The position numbers were made by a program, and so were the translations under genes. From an uncultured Eubacteriales bacterium (GTDB lineage: Bacteria > Bacillota > Clostridia > Christensenellales > Christensenellaceae): DNA of 16,965 bases. The notes beneath the pieces were generated by a model that did not search any database, had not been told where the DNA came from, and saw only the letters and a list, made by a program, of their open reading frames with translations. Each line of letters starts with the position of its first letter. Within the stretch, counting starts at the first letter, position 1. The stretch covers positions 1 through 16,965 of the forward strand of contig UQXU01000036.1 of NCBI GenBank assembly GCA_900545085.1, given 5' to 3'. This document shows, one piece after another, positions 1-11,096 of the stretch.

Positions 1-38
1 CCCGCACACATTTTTTTAACTTATTATTTATACAGCGT

Positions 39-3000
39 CTATTCCTGCTCGTTTTCAAAAGATACCGCGTCGTCTATATCGCCCAGTATCGCGCCTATGT
101 CTATGTCAGTTTTCAGATCATCTTCTTCTGCATCATCAGACATATCCACGCCCAATATCTTATCGAGCGCGTCCATAACGCTGTCTTCTGCGCTCCTCTC
201 GGCTGAAGATGCGTTTTCTTCTTCCTCAGCCGGACGCTCGCGTTCTTCTCTCTTAGGTTTTTCTTCTATTATAATTCTCGGATCTTCACCCTCCGGCACG
301 TTCTTGATTACCTCTATGCCTTTATAGCGCTTGAGTCCCGTGCCCGCAGGTATGAGCTTTCCTATGATTATATTCTCTTTCAAACCGACGAGCGGATCGA
401 CCTTGCCTTTTATTGCTGCATCGGTGAGCACTCGCGTCGTCTCTTGGAAAGATGCCGCAGAGAGGAAGCTTTCGGTAGAGAGAGACGCCTTTGTTATTCC
501 CAGAAGCACTCTTGTAGCCACGGCCGGCCTGCCGCCGCGCTTCTCGACCTCGGCATTCTCCTGCTCAAAGCGGAAAATATCCACCATCTCGCCCGTGAGC
601 ATGGATGTATCTCCTGCGTCGTCTACCTTGCACTTCTTGAGCATCTGGCGAATAATTATCTCCAAGTGCTTGTCGGAGATTTCAACACCCTGCATTCTGT
701 AAACGAGCTGTACTTCTCTGAGCAGGTATGTTTGAACTCCTTTTACGCCCTTAATCTTGAGAATATCCGCCGGATTGATGGAGCCTTCTGTCAGCTCGTC
801 GCCCGCCTCGATAGTCTGGCCTTCCTGAACCTTGATTCTGGAGCCATACGGTATGGAGTAGACCTTCTCCTCTCCCAGCTCGGGAGTAACCGTGACCTCG
901 CGCTTTTTCTTCGTATCGCTGATGGACACTCTTCCGCCTATCTCACTGATGACAGCCTGACCGCGCGGCTTTCTCGCTTCGAAAAGCTCTTCGACTCTGG
1001 GCAGACCCTGAGTAATATCGTTACCCGCGACGCCGCCGGTGTGGAAGGTTCTCATCGTAAGCTGCGTACCCGGCTCGCCGATAGCCTGCGCCGCAATAAC
1101 GCCGACCGCCTCGCCGATGTCTACTTCAAGTCCCGTAGCCATATTGGAGCCGTAGCATTTAGCGCAGACGCCGTGTTCGCTCTTGCACGTGAGCGCTGTA
1201 CGTATGTTTACGCTCGTAATGCCCGCGTTCACTATTTTCTCGGCTATGGGCGCGGTGATAAGCTCGTTCACCGAGACGAGAATCTCGCCCGTATTCGGAT
1301 CTGTTACATCCTCCGCCGCAACCCTGCCGCGGATTCTGTCTTTCAGCGGTTCTACTACGCCGCTGCCGTTGCGAAGATCTTCTACGCGAATGCCTTGAAT
1401 CTCTTCGCCCAGATTTGCAAAGCAGTCCTCTTCACGAACTATGACATTGTGAGATACGTCTACCAGACGGCGCGTTAGGTAACCCGAGTCGGCGGTTCGC
1501 AGAGCCGTATCTGCCAGACCTTTTCTCGCGCCGTGAGAGGAGATGAAGAACTCCAATACTGACAGTCCCTCGCGGAAATTAGCTCTGATAGGAATCTCGA
1601 TGATTTCGCCTGAAGGGTCCGCCATCAGACCGCGCATACCCGCAAGCTGACGAATCTGATTGATAGAACCGCGGGCGCCTGACTTCGCCATCATGTTGAT
1701 AGGATTGAAGTCGTCCATGCTCGTTTCCAGAGCTTTTGTCACTTTATCCGTCGTCTCTGTCCACGTCTTGACGGCGCTCGTCTTGCGCTCCTTCTCCGTC
1801 AGAAAGCCTCGGTTATACTGTCTTTCTATGTCAAGAATCTTCTTTTCCGCCGCCGCAATATATTCCTTCTTCTCCGGAGGAACTATAATGTCAGATACGG
1901 ATACCGTAACCGCGCCTATCGTAGAGTAATGGAAGCCTGTAGCCTTAATCTTATCGAGAACCATGCTCGTTCTGGATGCTCCGAGAGCGTTAAAGCATGC
2001 GTCTACTATCTTTCCGAGCTGCTTTTTGCCTACTACTTCATCTACTTCATATTTAAGCTCGTTTTCCGGCTTGCTTCTGTCCATATACCCCAAATCCTGC
2101 GGTATGGACTGATTGAAAAGGATTCTGCCGGCCGAAGTCTCTATTATGCCTGTTTTTTTCTCTCCGTTGACCTCGCGCGTTACACGAACCTTTACCTTCG
2201 CCTGCATTTCTATATTGCCGGTATTGTACGCCAGCAGCACCTCGTCAGGATCGGCAAACACAGAGCCTTCGCCCTTCGCCCCGGGCTTGAGCATAGTGAG
2301 ATAATACGAACCTATGACCATATCCTGCGTCGGCGATACGACAGGTTTACCATCCTGCGGCTTCAGTATGTTGTTAGCCGCGAGCATTAGGTATCTCGCT
2401 TCGGACTGCGCCTCGACTGACAAAGGCACGTGAACAGCCATCTGGTCGCCGTCGAAGTCGGCGTTGTAAGCCGTACACGCCAGAGGATGCAGCTTGAGCG
2501 CTCTGCCTTCAACCAGAATAGGCTCAAAAGCCTGAATGCCCAGTCTATGCAGCGTAGGAGCGCGGTTCAGCAGGACCGGATGACCTTTGATAACGTCCTC
2601 CAGCACATCCCAAACCTCGGGGCGCACCTTCTCTACCATGCGCTTTGCGCTCTTTATATTGTGCGCTTTTCCCGTCTGAACCAGACGCTTCATTACAAAC
2701 GGCTTGAAAAGTTCGAGAGCCATTTCCTTAGGCAGACCGCACTGGAACATTTTCAAATCGGGTCCTACGACGATAACGCTTCTTCCGGAATAGTCAACGC
2801 GCTTACCCAGCAGATTCTGACGGAAACGGCCTTGTTTACCTCTCAGCATATCTGAGAGCGATTTCAGCGAGCGATTTCCCGCGCCTGTTACAGGTCTGCC
2901 GCGTCTGCCGTTGTCTATCAACGCATCTACAGCCTCCTGAAGCATTCTCTTCTCGTTGCGGACGATGATATCCGGCGCGCGCAGCTGAAGAAGTCTGTTC

Positions 3001-3803
3001 AGTCTGTTGTTTCTGTTGATAACGCGGCGATAGAGATCGTTGAGGTCGCTCGTAGCGAATCTTCCGCCATCGAGCGGCACCATAGGTCTCAGCTCGGGCG
3101 GAATAACGGGAATTACATCCAAGATTATCCACTCGGGCTTGTTCCCCGACTTGCGGAAGGCTTCTATTACCTCCAGGCGCTTAATTGCGCGGATTCTTTT
3201 CTGACCTGTCGCAGTTTCAAGATCGTGCTTTAGCTGCTTGCTTTCCCCTTCGAGGTCTATGTTTTTAAGCAGAATGCGTACCGCCTCCGCGCCCATGCCG
3301 GCGGAGAAGCTGCCTTTATCAGGCTGAGAGTTAAACTCGCGGTACTCCTTGTCGGATATCAGCTGTTTATACTGTGCATCCGTATTGCCGGGGTCTGTTA
3401 CCACAAATTTGGCGAAATAGAGTATCTGTTCCAGCGCTCTGGGCGACATGTCCAGCAGCAATCCCATTCTGGACGGTATGCCTTTGAAGTACCATATATG
3501 AGATACAGGCGCCGCCAGCTCGATGTGACCCATTCTCTCTCGGCGCACCTTAGATTTTGTAACCTCTACGCCGCACTTCTCACAAATCACACCCTTGTGG
3601 CGAATGCGCTTATATCTTCCGCAGTAGCATTCCCAGTCCTTTGTCGGTCCGAATATCTTCTCGCAGAATAATCCGTCCTTCTCCGGCTTGAGTGTACGGT
3701 AGTTTATCGTTTCCGGCTTCTTGACCTCGCCGTAAGACCACTCACGTATTTTCTCCGGCGACGCCAGTCCAATTTTCATAGATTCAAATGTATTGAGTTC
3801 CAA
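39..3803 (-). CDS. rpoC: DNA-directed RNA polymerase subunit beta'
   Basis: This is the catalytic beta' subunit of RNA polymerase. Of 1254 residues, about 1170 form the conserved subunit. Visible landmarks are the N-terminal zinc-binding cysteines C59, C61, C74 and C77; the catalytic NADFDGDQM motif at 447-455, whose Asp 449, 451 and 453 hold the active-site magnesium; the bridge helix around 754-783; a second zinc site C794, C873, C880 and C883; and the trigger loop around 897-924. The start is the TTG at 3803: AGGAG lies 5 nt upstream, and clostridial beta' proteins usually begin with this [25 protein letters not shown] sequence. Starting at the internal ATG (M9) would lose it. From about residue 1175 the protein runs into an acidic low-complexity tail. 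The gene lies 36 nt after rpoB with no terminator between, so the two are co-transcribed. No terminator is visible in the 38 nt left after the stop. Identification is certain. Confidence 0.99.
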   Translation of the reverse strand: MELNTFESMKIGLASPEKIREWSYGEVKKPETINYRTLKPEKDGLFCEKIFGPTKDWECYCGRYKRIRHKGVICEKCGVEVTKSKVRRERMGHIELAAPVSHIWYFKGIPSRMGLLLDMSPRALEQILYFAKFVVTDPGNTDAQYKQLISDKEYREFNSQPDKGSFSAGMGAEAVRILLKNIDLEGESKQLKHDLETATGQKRIRAIKRLEVIEAFRKSGNKPEWIILDVIPVIPPELRPMVPLDGGRFATSDLNDLYRRVINRNNRLNRLLQLRAPDIIVRNEKRMLQEAVDALIDNGRRGRPVTGAGNRSLKSLSDMLRGKQGRFRQNLLGKRVDYSGRSVIVVGPDLKMFQCGLPKEMALELFKPFVMKRLVQTGKAHNIKSAKRMVEKVRPEVWDVLEDVIKGHPVLLNRAPTLHRLGIQAFEPILVEGRALKLHPLACTAYNADFDGDQMAVHVPLSVEAQSEARYLMLAANNILKPQDGKPVVSPTQDMVIGSYYLTMLKPGAKGEGSVFADPDEVLLAYNTGNIEMQAKVKVRVTREVNGEKKTGIIETSAGRILFNQSIPQDLGYMDRSKPENELKYEVDEVVGKKQLGKIVDACFNALGASRTSMVLDKIKATGFHYSTIGAVTVSVSDIIVPPEKKEYIAAAEKKILDIERQYNRGFLTEKERKTSAVKTWTETTDKVTKALETSMDDFNPINMMAKSGARGSINQIRQLAGMRGLMADPSGEIIEIPIRANFREGLSVLEFFISSHGARKGLADTALRTADSGYLTRRLVDVSHNVIVREEDCFANLGEEIQGIRVEDLRNGSGVVEPLKDRIRGRVAAEDVTDPNTGEILVSVNELITAPIAEKIVNAGITSVNIRTALTCKSEHGVCAKCYGSNMATGLEVDIGEAVGVIAAQAIGEPGTQLTMRTFHTGGVAGNDITQGLPRVEELFEARKPRGQAVISEIGGRVSISDTKKKREVTVTPELGEEKVYSIPYGSRIKVQEGQTIEAGDELTEGSINPADILKIKGVKGVQTYLLREVQLVYRMQGVEISDKHLEIIIRQMLKKCKVDDAGDTSMLTGEMVDIFRFEQENAEVEKRGGRPAVATRVLLGITKASLSTESFLSAASFQETTRVLTDAAIKGKVDPLVGLKENIIIGKLIPAGTGLKRYKGIEVIKNVPEGEDPRIIIEEKPKREERERPAEEEENASSAERSAEDSVMDALDKILGVDMSDDAEEDDLKTDIDIGAILGDIDDAVSFENEQE
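42..281 (-). other. Acidic C-terminal tail of RpoC (coding segment)
   Basis: Residues about 1175-1254 follow the last conserved beta' segment (IPAGTG, 1151-1156) and do not resemble the core fold. By count, 28 of the last 74 residues are Asp or Glu. Two short hydrophobic patches interrupt the acid: [10 protein letters not shown] near 1211-1220 and [10 protein letters not shown] near 1235-1244. The pattern suggests a disordered arm with short interaction helices. Its function is unknown. Confidence 0.8.
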
Positions 3804-3808
3804 GATAT

Positions 3809-3813
3809 CTCCT
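3809..3813 (-). promoter_or_regulatory. rpoC ribosome binding site (fixes TTG start)
   Basis: AGGAG on the minus strand ends 5 nt before the TTG at 3803. It lies in the 36-nt rpoB-rpoC gap and supports the TTG over the in-frame ATG eight codons later. Confidence 0.85.
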
Positions 3814-3839
3814 ACCTTTCTTATGCAGCCGCATTAGCC

Positions 3840-7919
<4,080 letters not shown>

Positions 7920-7961
7920 GCTTCAAAACATCTCCTATCCTTAAAATGTTTGTAGTTAGTC

Positions 7962-7985
7962 GAGCGTACTTGCTCAAGTACGCTC
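7962..7985 (-). promoter_or_regulatory. Perfect 10-bp hairpin in the rpoB leader
   Basis: The arms GAGCGTACTT (7962-7971) and AAGTACGCTC (7976-7985) pair fully around a 4-nt loop. In the rpoB transcript the structure sits about 26 nt before the AGGAG motif. No U-run follows it, so it is not an intrinsic terminator. It could stabilise the mRNA, mark an RNase site, or bind an autoregulator. Which of these applies is not visible. Confidence 0.75.
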
Positions 7986-8022
7986 ACAATTTATTCTTGA
8001 CAAAATTCCGCAATACGTATAC

Positions 8023-8028
8023 ATTATA
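8023..8028 (-). promoter_or_regulatory. Possible second -10 box for rpoB
   Basis: A consensus TATAAT on the minus strand lies inside a 13-nt inverted repeat (TACAT, ATA, ATGTA). At 16-18 nt spacing I find no good -35 hexamer, and no TGn extension. It is therefore weak evidence for a downstream promoter P2. Confidence 0.3.
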
Positions 8029-8075
8029 TGTAGCGCATATTAGAATAACTGTATAGCCCTCTTTTGAGGATAAAT

Positions 8076-8095
8076 TCGGCAGAATAATATGCCGA
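8076..8095 (-). promoter_or_regulatory. Inverted repeat at the 5' end of the rpoB leader
   Basis: TCGGCA (8076-8081) and TGCCGA (8090-8095) form a 6-bp stem with an 8-nt AT-rich loop. They lie just after the predicted start site of the main rpoB transcript (near 8100). The repeat could be a 5' stabilising hairpin or an operator. A further 4-bp stem, CCTC/GAGG with a T4 loop, lies at 8058-8069. Confidence 0.4.
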
Positions 8096-8106
8096 TGCAA
8101 TTTACT

Positions 8107-8135
8107 ATAATACAATACAACGTGCCGTGTGTCAA
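8107..8135 (-). promoter_or_regulatory. Main rpoB promoter (sigma-A type)
   Basis: The minus strand reads TTGACA (8135-8130), a 17-nt spacer, then TATTAT (8112-8107). This is a perfect -35, five of six matches at -10, and ideal spacing. Transcription should start near 8100, giving a leader of about 180 nt before the rpoB ATG. A-tracts begin 14 nt upstream of the -35. It is the strongest promoter-like sequence in the window, as expected for rpoBC. Confidence 0.8.
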
Positions 8136-8148
8136 GAGTATCGGCTCG

Positions 8149-8195
8149 TTTTTTGTATTGTTTTTACGCTTTTTTTGTGATTTAATCTCTTTTTT
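8149..8195 (-). promoter_or_regulatory. Phased A-tracts upstream of the rpoB promoter (curvature / UP-element-like)
   Basis: On the minus strand there are A-runs at 8149-8154 (6), 8161-8165 (5), 8170-8176 (7), 8181-8183 (3) and 8190-8195 (6). Their centres fall near 8151.5, 8163, 8173, 8182 and 8192.5, about one helical turn apart. Such phasing bends DNA. A-rich sequence upstream of a -35 also contacts the alpha-subunit C-terminal domains as an UP element (known for strong promoters; inferred here). Confidence 0.6.
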
Positions 8196-8382
8196 GCACT
8201 ATTCCCCGGGTGTTCAGGCTAAAACCCGAATATTTAACTAATTCTTTATCTTTTTCTTCGCGCATGTTCTCATATGCGCTTTGAGTTTATATACCGTCCG
8301 TAATGCACTTTTCTACCCTAAAACATCAATAAAATTTGCTCCTCCCTTCACGTATGCGTTATTCTTCCGAAATGTGCGGGTG

Positions 8383-8411
8383 TAGACGAGATTCGCAATA
8401 TGTGTTACAAT
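8383..8411 (+). promoter_or_regulatory. Promoter of the alpha/beta hydrolase gene
   Basis: TAGACG (8383-8388, four of six) and TACAAT (8406-8411, five of six) are 17 nt apart, and an extended -10 TG is present at 8403-8404. The predicted start near 8418 lies downstream of the ATG at 8400, so that ATG would not be in the mRNA. Confidence 0.6.
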
Positions 8412-8447
8412 GAGCAAAGGATAAGACACGAAGGAAGGCTATTAAAT

Positions 8448-8452
8448 AGGAG
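8448..8452 (+). promoter_or_regulatory. Hydrolase ribosome binding site (fixes TTG start)
   Basis: AGGAG ends 7 nt before the TTG at 8460. No comparable site precedes the in-frame ATG at 8400. Confidence 0.8.
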
Positions 8453-8459
8453 AAACAAC

Positions 8460-9350
8460 TTGATCACACGAGTCAAAAACAAACTGTTTACTAACAAAGA
8501 TACTCTGGGATATTACGCCGGTCTGACCTTCGATGCGTTCGACGTCACTCCGGACGGAAAAGAAACCATGCAGACTCTCTCTCCCAGAATACACTTTTTC
8601 GACGAAGGCACAGGTCAGCCCGTGCTGATGCTGCACGGCGCGCTTCAATCGCTCTATACTTTCCGAGAAAACAAGGATTATCTCGCGCAGAATTTCCGTG
8701 TAATAACGCCCGACCTTTTAGGGCACGGATACTCTGAATGTCCTGATATGGATTATACAATAGCAGATCATTCCGCTTCTCTGCGTTCTTTTATAGAGAC
8801 ATTGGATCTGTCGTCCTTTTCTGTTGTTGCATTCGGCATTTCCTGCGCTTATGCGCTCCATCTCGCTTCTTATCTCACAGAGCATGTCACGCGCCTCGTG
8901 CTCATAAATCCGGGCAGCTTCCTAAACACGGATTTCCCCGGTGCTAAAACCATGCGCAGCGGGCTCGGCTCACACAACATGTCCAAATACGCAAAAGAAA
9001 GCTTCATGGCGAAGTGCTTAGACAGGGCATATTTTGATAAAACGCTGATTGATCCGCACAGCGCTGAAGAATACGCCCGCCCATTCGCAAATCCGGATAT
9101 CCGTTTCTGCTCGCGGCAGTCCATAATAAACTACGATAACGAGGACTTTATTCCGCGCCTCCACAAGATAGACTGCTCCGTGCTTGTCATAAGCAGCAAA
9201 GACGATACCGTAGCCGATCACGAAGAACAGGAGTTTATAATCTCCCACCTGAACGACGTCTACACTTTTGAACTCAGAAACTGCGGTTACCTGCCGCACG
9301 AAGAAAAATCCGCAAAGGTCAACGCTGCTTTGGACGAATTCCTGACCTGA
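8460..9350 (+). CDS. Alpha/beta-fold hydrolase
   Basis: This is a probable soluble alpha/beta hydrolase of 296 residues (substrate unknown). From the TTG start, the oxyanion segment LMLHG lies at 56-60, a GHG turn at 88-90, the nucleophile elbow FGISCA has Ser 128, the probable acid is Asp 248 in SSKDD, and the histidine is 280 in GYLPHEE. The elbow is G-x-S-x-A, not the usual G-x-S-x-G. This is known in some members, but it makes the exact subfamily unclear. TTG at 8460 is preferred because AGGAG sits 7 nt upstream and a good promoter overlaps the alternative ATG at 8400, whose protein would be 20 residues longer. No signal peptide or membrane segment is seen. The gene stands alone, divergent from rpoB; a functional link to RNA polymerase is not implied. 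Confidence 0.85.
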   Translation: MITRVKNKLFTNKDTLGYYAGLTFDAFDVTPDGKETMQTLSPRIHFFDEGTGQPVLMLHGALQSLYTFRENKDYLAQNFRVITPDLLGHGYSECPDMDYTIADHSASLRSFIETLDLSSFSVVAFGISCAYALHLASYLTEHVTRLVLINPGSFLNTDFPGAKTMRSGLGSHNMSKYAKESFMAKCLDRAYFDKTLIDPHSAEEYARPFANPDIRFCSRQSIINYDNEDFIPRLHKIDCSVLVISSKDDTVADHEEQEFIISHLNDVYTFELRNCGYLPHEEKSAKVNAALDEFLT

Positions 9351-9375
9351 CCGATTTCTCACAATTCAATAATAT
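9347..9375 (+). promoter_or_regulatory. Weak candidate promoter for the DnaD-like gene
   Basis: CTGACC (9347-9352) and TAATAT (9370-9375), 17 nt apart, each match four of six consensus positions. The site overlaps the hydrolase stop codon. Read-through from the hydrolase gene is an equal alternative. Confidence 0.25.
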
Positions 9376-9389
9376 TTAAATTTTAAAAC

Positions 9390-9418
9390 GCCGCACTCAC
9401 CGCTCTCAGCAGTGCGGC
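9390..9418 (+). repeat. 8-bp GC-rich hairpin between hydrolase and DnaD-like genes
   Basis: GCCGCACT (9390-9397) pairs perfectly with AGTGCGGC (9411-9418) around a 13-nt loop. No T-run follows directly; six T occur only at 9441-9446, just before the GGAGG of the next gene. It may be a poor terminator for the hydrolase transcript or a leader structure for the next gene. The opposite strand has an AT-rich stretch after the stem, but no gene there would need it. Confidence 0.5.
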
Positions 9419-9463
9419 CGACTTCACATCAGCAAGGCGCTTTTTTGGAGGTTATGCAAAAAC

Positions 9464-11038
9464 ATGTTAAAATTTGACAAAATTTCGACAGACGTAATTT
9501 GTCTGTCAGTTACTACAGTGCAGGCTCTGCTCCACGCCCCGACAGGCGCAACTGAAATTTACCTTTATGCTCAGTTGCACGGCACAGCCGAATTGGAGAC
9601 GCTATGCCGCGAATTTGATCTCTCAGACGAGCAAGTCCGAGACGCCATAAATTTTCTGCGAAACGAACGCCTTTTGCGCATAGCGCACGTCTCCGCAAGC
9701 TTCGACGACGAAGACGCCGAACAAATCGACGAATTGCCCGCGCAAGACGCTCAGCCGACGGCAAAACCGCGCCGGGCCGTATCCTTAAATCAAGAAAGCG
9801 TCCCCGACGCATCGCCTGCGCAAAGCTCCGAGCCCGACCCGCAGACCGAACCGGCAGCTCAAGACAGGCAGACCGTCTATTCAGACGCTGAATTTAACGA
9901 CAGTCTGCAAAGGCTCTTCTCTGACAGGCTTTTAACAATGTCGGATTTAAAAGGAATCTACGAGTGCTGCGATGTGTACGGCCTGCCCAAGAGCGTTGTC
10001 CTCTTTGCCGCAGAGCACGCCATCGGCGTGCATCAGCGCGGCAACCGTCTGCCTATACGATATATCCAGAGCATAGCGCGCGAATGGGCAGAGAATGACA
10101 TTAAATCTGTCGAAGACGCTCAGACCTTCCTCACTATGCAAAGCGGCGCGAACAGAGACGTGCGTGAAATACTGAGTAAGCTCGGTCAAAGACGTCAGCC
10201 CACAGACGAAGAACGCAAATTGTATGAAAAGTGGACAGGCGAATGGGGCTATTCTCACGCCGCTGTTCTCGAAGCCTGCGCGCTCACAGCCAGCGCGAGC
10301 AGCCCGAGCATGAAATACCTCGATGGAATACTCCGCAATCTGCACGAGCAGGAAAAAGACAGCGTAGTGACAAAGAACGGCATGAACGAACACATAAAGC
10401 GCAGCGAAGACGACGACGCAAGCATGAAAAAGCTTCTCGCTCAGCTCGGCGCATATTCTCAAAGCATAACTCCGGAGCTTCGCAGATTATACCGCAGATG
10501 GACGGCAGAAGGCTTCGATCAGGCCGCTCTCGAATTTGCATTCGGGCACGCCGCCATAAAAGGCAGAGGAACTCTCGAATACATCAGCATTCTGCTCGAC
10601 GATTGGGGCAGCCGAGGTCTCTATAAGGCAGACGATATTCTGGCAGATCTGTCTCTTAACAAAAAGCGCGCGGCGCGCATACGCGATATACTGCGCAAAG
10701 CAGGCGTATCCCGCGCTCCGGCAGACGGAGATTACGAAATGTATGACAAATACGCGGCTGTCATGGATTCTGACGTCATCTCCTTCGCAGCCGAGCTCGC
10801 GTACGGCTCTAACGTCCCTATCCGCACAATGGTGAATATTCTCGAAAGATGGCAGAGCGCCGGAGTTAAAAATATCGAACAGGCGCGCGCTCAGGACGAG
10901 GCGCACAAAACACAAAGTCAACAAAACACCCGCGGCAGGCGAACTCCTCACTCCGAAGCCAGAGAGAGAGACTATGCCGGCGGTGAATTGGAATCCCGCG
11001 TACCCGGAGCAGTCTCCAGCAGACGCAGAAAACTTTGA
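9464..11038 (+). CDS. DnaD-domain protein with four tandem DnaD-type repeats
   Basis: This is a Firmicutes DnaD/DnaB-type protein (524 aa), a family that helps load the replicative helicase at origins or stalled forks and binds DNA; some members are phage-derived. Residues about 12-75 look like the winged-helix N-domain. An acidic, Pro/Ala/Gln-rich linker (about 80-140) follows. I then see four DnaD C-domain-like units: 145-222, 233-295, 321-394 and 405-475. Three carry the family Y/T-xxxIxxxW signature: YIQSIAREW (200-208), YISILLDDW (373-381) and TMVNILERW (455-463). The second has a degenerate copy, YLDGILRNL (285-293), without the Trp. The C-terminus (485-524) is Arg-rich and probably contacts DNA. 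The ATG has GGAGG 12 nt upstream. It ends 4 nt before a strong terminator stem region. Family membership is firm; whether it is the housekeeping DnaD or a paralogue cannot be told here. Confidence 0.88.
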   Translation: MLKFDKISTDVICLSVTTVQALLHAPTGATEIYLYAQLHGTAELETLCREFDLSDEQVRDAINFLRNERLLRIAHVSASFDDEDAEQIDELPAQDAQPTAKPRRAVSLNQESVPDASPAQSSEPDPQTEPAAQDRQTVYSDAEFNDSLQRLFSDRLLTMSDLKGIYECCDVYGLPKSVVLFAAEHAIGVHQRGNRLPIRYIQSIAREWAENDIKSVEDAQTFLTMQSGANRDVREILSKLGQRRQPTDEERKLYEKWTGEWGYSHAAVLEACALTASASSPSMKYLDGILRNLHEQEKDSVVTKNGMNEHIKRSEDDDASMKKLLAQLGAYSQSITPELRRLYRRWTAEGFDQAALEFAFGHAAIKGRGTLEYISILLDDWGSRGLYKADDILADLSLNKKRAARIRDILRKAGVSRAPADGDYEMYDKYAAVMDSDVISFAAELAYGSNVPIRTMVNILERWQSAGVKNIEQARAQDEAHKTQSQQNTRGRRTPHSEARERDYAGGELESRVPGAVSSRRRKL

Positions 11039-11042
11039 ACAT

Positions 11043-11086
11043 AAAAAACGGCGAACAGAGCGGCTCCCTGTTCGCTGTTTTTATTT
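11043..11086. terminator. Bidirectional intrinsic terminator
   Basis: GCGAACAG (11051-11058) pairs with CTGTTCGC (11068-11075) around a 9-nt loop. The stem extends outward by a G-T, a C-G and several A-T pairs into an A6 run on one side and TTTTTATTT on the other. It serves the plus-strand DnaD-like gene and the convergent minus-strand EamA gene. Confidence 0.9.
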
Positions 11087-11096
11087 CTATCTGATA

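Larger units (their letters stand above)
7920..8459. other. 540-nt divergent intergenic region between rpoB and the hydrolase gene
   Basis: This is the only long gene-free stretch. From the rpoB side it holds the rpoB ribosome binding site (AGGAGA, 7931-7936), a perfect 10-bp hairpin, a second possible -10 box, two smaller inverted repeats, the main rpoB promoter, a phased set of T-runs (A-tracts on the minus strand), and about 180 nt of AT-rich sequence with a 6-bp inverted repeat at 8260-8279 (GCGCAT/ATGCGC, 8-nt loop). The hydrolase promoter and ribosome binding site follow. I see no convincing small gene in it. Confidence 0.8.

Noticed and set aside
444..1478. A 344-residue plus-strand open frame opposite rpoC
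   Set aside because: It lies wholly inside the antisense of a conserved gene, has no ribosome binding site or family resemblance, and is explained by the codon use of rpoC.
7962..7985. rpoB leader hairpin read as an intrinsic terminator or attenuator
   Set aside because: The stem is perfect but is followed on the minus strand by GACTAACTAC, not by a U-run, and no competing stem was seen.
8106..8111. Plus-strand TATAAT as a promoter
   Set aside because: No -35-like hexamer lies 16-18 nt upstream. It falls within the -10 region of the rpoB promoter on the other strand and is probably coincidental.
8400..8459. ATG at 8400 as start of the hydrolase
   Set aside because: No ribosome binding site precedes it, it overlaps the probable promoter, and the TTG at 8460 has AGGAG at good spacing.
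7920..8460. An L10-type ribosomal leader, riboswitch or tRNA-like element in the long intergenic region
   Set aside because: I found no recognisable T-box, L10 leader or known riboswitch core. Only simple inverted repeats were seen.
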